A program made the translations under genes and the position numbers. A DNA stretch of 64,000 nucleotides from CAZCSK01 sp964501265 (lineage in GTDB: Bacteria; Actinomycetota; CADDZG01; JAHWKV01): the NCBI GenBank assembly GCA_964501265.1, contig CAZCSK010000001.1, positions 1 through 64,000 of the forward strand, in the 5' to 3' direction. Below, piece after piece: positions 16,377-23,140 of the stretch. The notes below the pieces were generated by a model that ran no database searches, was not told where the DNA came from, and worked only from the letters and a program-made list of their open reading frames with translations. Position 1 is the first letter of the stretch, and each line of letters opens with the position of its first letter.

Positions 16377-18044
16377 ATGGCTTCTTCCAGAGCAAAGAAA
16401 CAAGGGCTTGCTCGACGGTATCCGGCTCTGCTTTTCTTGGTGGCGGCGGGTGCTCTCGCAATCCTTCTGCCTTCGGCCCTAAACGTTCCGCAATCGGGGC
16501 CCACAACCCTTGCGGAGTTTGCCCCGGTTCCCGGCCAGGGTGACGGGCGCAGTGACGTTTCCGACCTTGGTTCGGCGGTATCAGGTGGAATTGGTTTCGG
16601 GTCGGGTAGTGGAGGAAAACTGGCCCCTCCTCCATCATCGGTGGGAAAGCCGGACCAGACCGTTCGGAGATTGAAGCGCTGCGTCGGCTCACCTCCACGT
16701 CAGACCGAGGATCCTCTATCTCCACCCTGCGTTGCGTTTTTCGATGGGGACAACTTTGGATCCACCGCACGAGGCGTGAGCCGCGATCAAGTTTCAGTTC
16801 TCGCGCGCATGACCGCCACGGACCCTGCCACGGATCGTGACGCCGGTCGTGAGTTCAACTGCGCTGATCTCCCGTCGAACAATGACCAGTTCCAGGACGT
16901 GCTCTGCAAAGCATACTGGCGGTACTTCAACGACCGCTACCAAACATACGGACGCCTTGTCCAAATGCGGTCGATTCACGATCCGTTTACCGGTGCCGAC
17001 CTGGATCAACAATACCGACCCTTCGCAGCGGTCGACATCGGCCAGAGCGGCAAGTGGGCTCCGCGCAAGATCCTCTCGGTCTCCTATACGGGAGCGAGTC
17101 GAGCGTCCTACTTGAAGGATGCTCCTCACGTTGTCAGCTTCAGAGCGGACTCGGAGGATCAGAGCGCCATGGCCGCGTCGTTTGTGTGCGGCAAGCTCGC
17201 CGGTCGCCGGGCTCAGTTTGCAGGCGATGACTCGCTTGCGGGCCGCCAGAGAAAGTTTGGGTTTCTCTTCGCCGCCCCAGGCCACACGCCTCGGAAAGAA
17301 ACCATGCGAGCTTACTTTCGAGAAAACTGCGGATTCGATGTAACTGACGAAACAAGTGATTGGCAAACTCAGCAGAGAGTGGCGAAGCTCAAGGGGGTAG
17401 ACGTCACGAGCATTATCTTGCTTGTGGACGGCACGGGCCATGCCACCGCGAGCAACTATGCAACTCAACTCGCGTACTTCCCGGAGTGGATTGCCGTGGG
17501 GGCGACGGACTCCAACGGGATAGACAACAACTTCCAGGCACGGACGGCTAATCCGGTGCAGTGGGCCAACGCGTTTGGCGTGACTTACGACTACCGAAGA
17601 GATTCTCTAAAGTCTCAGGCTTGGTACCGTGCGTACCGGGAGGGCTGCTCGACGCCCGAGTGTCCGGAGCCGACCGCAGGGATGCGCGGGGTGCAATTCG
17701 GCGCAGCCATCTACGACTCCATGAACATGCTCTTCTATGGCATCCAGTCAGCTGGACCGCGCCTTACCGCCGAGAACATCGACAAGGGTCTGCACGCAAT
17801 CCCGGCAAGGGCTAGTAATGATCCCTATCGGCCAGCCGCATACTTCGCGCCCGGGAATTACTCTTTCATCAAGGACGCCATGGCGATCTGGTGGGACCCC
17901 ACAGGCCAGCCCCCCGACTCACAGAACCGCGGCTGTTACCGTCTGCCGCACGAGGGCCGGCGTTTCAGGCCCGCCGAGTGGATTGGAGGAGATGACGACA
18001 TCCAAATGCAAGGCCCATGCCAAGCCGACACCTTCGTAGGCTGA
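16377..18044 (+). CDS. Exported ten-cysteine binding-protein-like protein, paralogue 2
   Basis: This 555-residue family member starts at ATG 16377. RRYPAL is at 13-18, the membrane helix at about 17-33, and NVPQSGPTTLAEFAPVPG at 36-53. The linker runs to about 95, and the first two cysteines are at 102 and 118. The body contains RGVSRDQV, YFNDRYQTYGR, LAYFPEW and VQWANAFGVTYDYRRD; the end has YFAPGNYSFIKDAMAIWWD and GCYRLPHEGRRF. Cysteines 7/8 read GCSTPEC, as in paralogue 1, its nearest relative. It has its own promoter. A 57-bp remnant of a further, minus-strand paralogue follows its stop. Ligand unknown. Confidence 0.8.
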   Translation: MASSRAKKQGLARRYPALLFLVAAGALAILLPSALNVPQSGPTTLAEFAPVPGQGDGRSDVSDLGSAVSGGIGFGSGSGGKLAPPPSSVGKPDQTVRRLKRCVGSPPRQTEDPLSPPCVAFFDGDNFGSTARGVSRDQVSVLARMTATDPATDRDAGREFNCADLPSNNDQFQDVLCKAYWRYFNDRYQTYGRLVQMRSIHDPFTGADLDQQYRPFAAVDIGQSGKWAPRKILSVSYTGASRASYLKDAPHVVSFRADSEDQSAMAASFVCGKLAGRRAQFAGDDSLAGRQRKFGFLFAAPGHTPRKETMRAYFRENCGFDVTDETSDWQTQQRVAKLKGVDVTSIILLVDGTGHATASNYATQLAYFPEWIAVGATDSNGIDNNFQARTANPVQWANAFGVTYDYRRDSLKSQAWYRAYREGCSTPECPEPTAGMRGVQFGAAIYDSMNMLFYGIQSAGPRLTAENIDKGLHAIPARASNDPYRPAAYFAPGNYSFIKDAMAIWWDPTGQPPDSQNRGCYRLPHEGRRFRPAEWIGGDDDIQMQGPCQADTFVG

Positions 18045-18053
18045 GTCGAGCAT

Positions 18054-18110
18054 GGGCCGGACTGAGGCACGTTTAGCGCGGTCGGCAGTAGCAAGGCGAG
18101 GGCCCCGGCC
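18054..18110 (-). pseudogene. Remnant of a ninth family member (N-terminal 19 codons)
   Basis: On the minus strand these 57 bases encode AGALALLLPTALNVPQSGP, identical in protein to the membrane-helix/anchor segment of paralogues 3 and 4. Aligned with paralogue 3 (about 19672-19728), 49 of 57 bases match and all eight differences are synonymous. That pattern means the fragment comes from a once-translated gene. Nothing homologous continues on either side: the next codons differ, and the stops of paralogues 2 (18044) and 3 (18129) flank it. Confidence 0.8.
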
Positions 18111-18128
18111 TGCTCAATGAGTCGAAAG

Positions 18129-19781
18129 TTAGGTCTGTGAAATATCGCCCTGGCAAGGACCCGGACGTTTTACATCGGCGTCGCCCGGAAGCCACTCGTT
18201 TGCTCGGAAGCGACGGCCATCGTACGGAAGTTTGTAACACCCCGTGGACGAAGATCCTGGCGCAATTCCGGACGGGTCCCACCAGATCGCCATTGCATCT
18301 TTCAGGAAACTGTAATTCCCCGGTGAGAAATAGGCCGCAGGCTTATATGGGTCTGGGCTCCCATTTGGTGGTATTGCGTGAAGCCCTTTGTCGATATTCT
18401 CTGGCGTGAGCCGGGGCCCTGCCGCCTGGATCCCGTAGAACAACATATTGAGCTGGTCGTAAGCGAAAGATCCATAGCTGGAGGCGCCCGTCGGAGGATC
18501 GGCGCACCCGCTGCATCCCTCCTTGAAGGCTCTGACCCAGGTCTGATCTTTGATGGCGTCGCGGCGGTAGTCGAAGTTGATGCCGAAGGCATTAGTCCAT
18601 TGGGCCTGAACGGCCACCCTACCGTAGAAGTTCGTGTCAATGCCCCGCGGGTCGTTGATCCCGGGAAGAACCCACTCAGGGAAGTAACCCGCGTCGGTCG
18701 CATACTGGGTGGCAAGCGCATGACTGGTATTGCCTAGGTGGATGATCACCGAAGTGACACTGTCGTTCTTGAAACGGGCGACGGCCGGAATGGCAATTTG
18801 CGGGTTGCCCACGGCTTCGATTCGATGTTCCGGTGGGATCTCAATCCCACACTGAGCCTTCAGGTCATTGAGAAGGAGGTCTTTTGTGGCCGAGTTGTCC
18901 CACCAAAGGCCAAACTTCCGCGTCAATCCTTTAAGTGTTGGATCGTCCGTATATTGTGTCGGCCGCGCCTGGAGTTTCTGGCATATGTAACTTACTCCCA
19001 TCCTCGTCTGGTCCTCGGTGTCTGCCCGATAGGTGACCTTATAGGGAGCAGTGACCTGGTAGGACTTGCGGGTCGAACCGATGTATCCGAATCCCATGAT
19101 CTTGCGCTCTGCGCCGCCTGGGTTTCCTCTCTCAGTCACCGCGAAGGGCTTCCGGCTGGCATCCGCTTGAGCGACCGAAGCACCGTGCGAAGACCACAAA
19201 TGAACGGAGCGATTGTAAGTTTGATACCTGTCGTTGAAGTATTTGAAGTACGACTTGCAAAGCGTGTCTTGGAATTGATCCGAGGACTGATGAGGGCTGG
19301 CGCAATCAAAGATCTGCCCTTGCTGTTGGTCGGTGGTGGGGGCCGCTTCAATTACGGCCACTGCCGTGACCTCGTCGCCCGTCACTCCCTTTGCAGTGGA
19401 ACCTCCGTTGTCTCCTTCGAAGAAAGCGACACATGGAGGGGAAAGGAGGTCCTCGGTTTGTCTGGGCGGGGAACCCACACACCTTTTGAGTTTCGCTTTG
19501 GTTTGACTCGGTTTGCCGAGAGCGGTCTGCTCGGGAAGTCGCCCGCCCGTGCCGGTCCCCGAGCCGAACCCGAGACCACCTGAACCGGCCTGGCCCAATT
19601 CGGAGATGTCGCTTGACCCCTTACCTGCACCTGGGACCGGTGCGAATTCGGCAAGCGTCGTTGGGCCGGACTGAGGGACGTTGAGCGCGGTGGGCAACAG
19701 CAGCGCGAGGGCCCCGGCGGCGACCACAAACGCCAACGCGGGATACCGGCGCATCAGCCCAGCCTTGCTAGGTTTGCTCAC
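18129..19781 (-). CDS. Exported ten-cysteine binding-protein-like protein, paralogue 3
   Basis: This 550-residue member starts at GTG 19781, giving MSKPSKAGLMRRYPAL, the same N-terminus as paralogue 4. A TTG three codons upstream is less likely. The membrane helix, NVPQSGPTTLAEFAPVPG and Gly-rich linker are followed by KGVTGDEV, YFNDRYQTYNR, AGYFPEWVLPG and TNAFGINFDYRRD, ending in YFSPGNYSFLKDAMAIWWD and GCYKLPYDGRRFR. All ten cysteines are present (7/8 as GCSGC). It is the tandem downstream partner of paralogue 4 and its closest relative, so this pair is probably a recent duplication. It has its own leaderless-type promoter. Ligand unknown. Confidence 0.8.
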   Translation of the reverse strand: MSKPSKAGLMRRYPALAFVVAAGALALLLPTALNVPQSGPTTLAEFAPVPGAGKGSSDISELGQAGSGGLGFGSGTGTGGRLPEQTALGKPSQTKAKLKRCVGSPPRQTEDLLSPPCVAFFEGDNGGSTAKGVTGDEVTAVAVIEAAPTTDQQQGQIFDCASPHQSSDQFQDTLCKSYFKYFNDRYQTYNRSVHLWSSHGASVAQADASRKPFAVTERGNPGGAERKIMGFGYIGSTRKSYQVTAPYKVTYRADTEDQTRMGVSYICQKLQARPTQYTDDPTLKGLTRKFGLWWDNSATKDLLLNDLKAQCGIEIPPEHRIEAVGNPQIAIPAVARFKNDSVTSVIIHLGNTSHALATQYATDAGYFPEWVLPGINDPRGIDTNFYGRVAVQAQWTNAFGINFDYRRDAIKDQTWVRAFKEGCSGCADPPTGASSYGSFAYDQLNMLFYGIQAAGPRLTPENIDKGLHAIPPNGSPDPYKPAAYFSPGNYSFLKDAMAIWWDPSGIAPGSSSTGCYKLPYDGRRFRANEWLPGDADVKRPGPCQGDISQT

Positions 19782-19788
19782 AATTGAC

Positions 19789-19817
19789 AATCTAGTCGAA
19801 CGTCGACGTCAGAACAA
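19789..19817 (-). promoter_or_regulatory. Promoter of paralogue 3 (leaderless type)
   Basis: Read on the minus strand, TTGTTC (19817-19812) is followed after 17 bases by TAGATT (19794-19789). The GTG start lies seven bases beyond the -10, so the transcript would begin at or next to the start codon. No Shine-Dalgarno sequence is present. Confidence 0.6.
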
Positions 19818-19835
19818 GATGTGAAATGCGCTCAC

Positions 19836-21485
19836 TTAAGTCTGGAAGGTGTCGCCTTGACATGGCCCAGGACGCTTCGCGTCGTCGTCGCCCGCTAGCC
19901 ACTCATTCGATCGGAATCGGCGCCCATCATGTGGCAGTTTGTAGCATCCGCCCCCAGAAGTCCCCGGCGGGGCACCCGATGGATCCCACCAAATGCCCAT
20001 CGCATCTTTGAGGAAACTGTAGTTGCCTGGGGAGAAGTACGCAGCGGGCTTGTACGGGTTAGGACTTCCGTTCGGAGGAATCGCGTGCAGACCCTTGTCC
20101 ATGTTCTCCGGTGTTAGCCTAGGACCCGCAGCCTGAATGCCGTAATAGAGCATAGTGAGCATGTCGTAGCTCCAGAAACCGTAACTCGCCAGCGTGGCAG
20201 GCTCGGGACACGAGGCGCAGCCCTCTCTAAACGCCCGATACCAGGACTGCTCCTTGATTGCGTCGCGGCGATAGTCAAAGGTCAGACCAAAAGCATTCAC
20301 CCATTGCGACTGCACCGCGGTGCGGGCATAGAAGTTCGTATCGACGTCGCGCTGGCCGTTCTTACCCGGCACTATCCACTCCGGGAACCATCCCTGCTGA
20401 GAGGCGTAGCCAGTGACGATATAGACGGCGGAGGCCGAATGCAGGTAGATGACCGTCGTGACGCCCTCGGTACGAAGACGCGCCGCAGATGTCGCGGCTG
20501 GGGAACTGGGTTGGTAGCCCTCTACCTGCCAGGACGTCGGGATCTCCAGACCGCATATTGCTTTCAGCTCGGCCAGGAAGCGGTCTTTGACCGCGGCAGT
20601 TTCATACCAAATGGCGATCTTGCGAGTCTGGTTTTGAAGCAGCGGATCTCCCGCGTAGCGAGCAGGCTTGTCCTTAAGCTTGAGGCAGATATAGCCAGCA
20701 CCCAACCTAGTTTGATCATCGAGGTCATGCTTGAAGCTCAGCATGTACGGCGCTCTACTCTGCTGCTCTGAGCGAGTCGTACCGGTGTACCCGAAGCTAA
20801 TGATCTTGTGCTCGTTGCCTAGTCGCGAGGGACTCTGCTCCACGTAAGCGAACGGCCTCTTGCGCTTTTCGATGTCCGCCAGAGCCACCCCGTGAGAAGA
20901 CCAAAGGTGCACCGTTCGCCCATAAGTCTGGTAGCGTTCGTTGAAGTACTTCATGAAGGCTTTGCAGAGGGTGTCCTGAAATGCCTCGTCCGATTTCGGG
21001 AGCTCGGCACAATCGATAATTTGACCCGCAAGCGGGTCGTTAGTCGTGTTCTCCAGAGCTGCGACTACAGTCACCTCGTCCCGCGTTACTCCCTTGGATG
21101 TCGCTCCGCCGTTGTCACCTTCGAAGAAGGCGACACAGGGAGGGGAAAGAAGGTCCTCGGTTTGGCGGGATGGGGAGCCCACGCAACGCTTGAGCTGGGC
21201 TTTCTTTTGACCCGGTTTGCCGACAGCCGTCTGCTCGGGGAGTCGCCCGCCCGTGCCGGTCCCCGATCCGAACCCCAGACCGCCGGAACCGGCCTGGCCT
21301 AATTCGGAAACATCGCTGGTGCCCTGACCTGCACCTGGGACCGGTGCGAATTCAGCGAGGGTCGTCGGGCCGGACTGCGGGACGTTGAGAGCGGTAGGTA
21401 GTAGCAACGCGAGGGCCCCGGCCGCGACCACAAACGCCAACGCGGGATAGCGACGCAGCAGACCGGCCTTGCTCGGTTTACTCAC
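19836..21485 (-). CDS. Exported ten-cysteine binding-protein-like protein, paralogue 4
   Basis: This 549-residue member starts at GTG 21485 (MSKPSKAGLLRRYPAL), with TAACCT six bases upstream as a likely -10. N-terminal helix, anchor motif and the GSGTGTGGRLPEQTA linker are nearly identical to paralogue 3. The central region has diverged (for example AIWYETAAVKDRFLAELKAICG). The C-terminal block YFSPGNYSFLKDAMGIWWD and GCYKLPHDGRRFRSNEW is again conserved, and all ten cysteines are kept. Conserved ends with a variable middle suggest a shared anchor or partner surface and a different ligand. Ligand unknown. Confidence 0.8.
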   Translation of the reverse strand: MSKPSKAGLLRRYPALAFVVAAGALALLLPTALNVPQSGPTTLAEFAPVPGAGQGTSDVSELGQAGSGGLGFGSGTGTGGRLPEQTAVGKPGQKKAQLKRCVGSPSRQTEDLLSPPCVAFFEGDNGGATSKGVTRDEVTVVAALENTTNDPLAGQIIDCAELPKSDEAFQDTLCKAFMKYFNERYQTYGRTVHLWSSHGVALADIEKRKRPFAYVEQSPSRLGNEHKIISFGYTGTTRSEQQSRAPYMLSFKHDLDDQTRLGAGYICLKLKDKPARYAGDPLLQNQTRKIAIWYETAAVKDRFLAELKAICGLEIPTSWQVEGYQPSSPAATSAARLRTEGVTTVIYLHSASAVYIVTGYASQQGWFPEWIVPGKNGQRDVDTNFYARTAVQSQWVNAFGLTFDYRRDAIKEQSWYRAFREGCASCPEPATLASYGFWSYDMLTMLYYGIQAAGPRLTPENMDKGLHAIPPNGSPNPYKPAAYFSPGNYSFLKDAMGIWWDPSGAPPGTSGGGCYKLPHDGRRFRSNEWLAGDDDAKRPGPCQGDTFQT

Positions 21486-21547
21486 CGTCCCAGGTTACCT
21501 GATGCTTGAATCCAACGGCAAGGTCCTTGCAAACGCACAGCAAAAAT

Positions 21548-21931
21548 TCACAAAACCTCGGGCACGTCTGCGGTGGAAAGGCCCGCAAACCGCAGGAGCT
21601 TGTCTATCGTCCCCGGCTCACCTTTCCAGTGCTCTAGCACCACGTCGCGACCGGCGGACTTTACCAAGTGACGCAAGACGAGGATCGCTACCACCGCATC
21701 GTCGGCCGGCCCGATTACCGGAATGAACTCTGGAATCAGATCAATCGGCCACGCGAACCATCCGATCCCAAACCAAAGCCAGAACTTGGACCGCCGGGGA
21801 ACGCGGGGATCTTTCAGCAGGTCTTTGAATAACCGCGCCAGATTAGGAATGAACATCGCAACCTCGCGGGCCGCGACTTTCTTCCCGAACAAAAAGAGCA
21901 AACCAACGATCACAAGCCAAACAGCCACCAC
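21548..21931 (-). CDS. YkvA-family (DUF1232) membrane protein
   Basis: This 127-residue protein has an N-terminal membrane helix (about 2-20) and the DUF1232 core FGIGWFAWPIDLIPEFIPVIGPADDAVVAILVLRHL, in which the PxDxIPD-like turn is recognisable. The function of the family is unknown. The start is the GTG at 21931. It lies alone between paralogue 4 and the large repeat protein, transcribed in the same direction as both. Confidence 0.8.
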   Translation of the reverse strand: MVAVWLVIVGLLFLFGKKVAAREVAMFIPNLARLFKDLLKDPRVPRRSKFWLWFGIGWFAWPIDLIPEFIPVIGPADDAVVAILVLRHLVKSAGRDVVLEHWKGEPGTIDKLLRFAGLSTADVPEVL

Positions 21932-21996
21932 GCAGGACAGGGAAATTAGGAGCAGTCTTATGTCAAAGACCCCGCGAACTCATTGATACGAACCTA

Positions 21997-23140
21997 TTAA
22001 CCCGTGAACCAACCTGCGACGTCGAAGATGACGTGCACCGTTCCACCGGACCCGTTGTAGACACTCACCTTTCCGTCAGGACCTACCTTTACTACGGTGA
22101 AGTTGGGAACCGTTTGCCCTGCGGCCCAGTTGAGGTTGGATGCGTTCGGCTGAGCGTCTCCCTTTGGCCAAACCGTTAGGTGACCTGCTTGGGTAGGTTC
22201 GGTAATGGTCACGTTCATCGCGGCCGCAGTCGCGCCCACGAGTGGCACGCCGCCGGTGCCGTTTACCTGGACATCAATCGTCTGGCCCGGGGCCAGCGCC
22301 CCAGAGAAACCTCCGGTTCCGTAGCGCGTGTCGAGGATCCTGGAGGGCCGCATCGACTGAAAATCGCCTTGTCCCAAGTCGGCCGTTGCGTACCAGCCCG
22401 CCACGTCGAGGATCACATGAACCGTCCCGGAGCCCGCGTTGTAAATGTCGACCCTTCCGGACGTACCCAGTTTGACCACCGCAAAGTTGGCAACCGTCTG
22501 ACCGGGAACGAAGTTGACGTTTGACGAGTTGGGTCTGGCAACACCGGTGGGCCAAAGCCGCAAGTCGCCGGCTGCAGTCGGGCCAGTCACGGTCACGTTC
22601 ATCGCGATCGCGGAAACGTTGCTTGACGCGGGTACCCCTCCCTGCCCGGACACCTGAACGGTGATCGTCGAATTTGGGCCAATCGGTGCGCTGAAACCGC
22701 CGGTCCCATCACGTGTATCGAGAATCCGCGCTGGCGTCAGAGTCTGAAGCTCCCCACCTGTGACCAGCACAGTTGGGTCTGAGTACCAGCCCGCCACGTC
22801 GAAGATCACATGCACTGTCCCGCTGTTGTTGTTGACAAGGACTTTGCCTTCGTCGCCCACTTTGACCATTAGGAAGTTGGGCACGGTCTGACCGGCGACG
22901 TAATTTAAGTTCGATGTGGTCGGCTGAGCGGCGCCCTTGGGCCACACGGTCAGATGGCTTGGCGCGGTTGGCCCGGTAACGGTTACGTTCATGGCCACGG
23001 CCGACACTGTCGAGGTCGGAACACCGCCCTGGCCGGTAATTTGCACTTCAATCGTCTGTCCAGGCCCGACGGGAGTTCCGGGGCCGGTCCGCGTGTCAAG
23101 AATCCGAGCGGGAGTTGAGAGCGGCGTAAGACGACGTGGG
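21997..23140 (-). repeat. Three tandem RILDTR domain repeats
   Basis: Three repeats of about 350-380 bp lie at roughly 23140-22760, 22750-22385 and 22365-21997 on the minus strand. Each encodes ARILDTR or SRILDTR, a QGGVP or TGGVP turn, AMNVT(V/I)T, a (V/L)WP(K/T)G strand, QTV(P/A)NF and a VHVI(F/L)DVAGW ending. The unit is common at the C-termini of exported actinobacterial proteins. Confidence 0.85.

Noticed and set aside
18738..19583. 281-codon open frame antisense to paralogue 3, and similar frames opposite other copies
   Set aside because: Comparable antisense frames recur opposite conserved parts of several paralogues. They are explained by GC-rich codon use in the real genes, have no ribosome sites and no recognisable domains.
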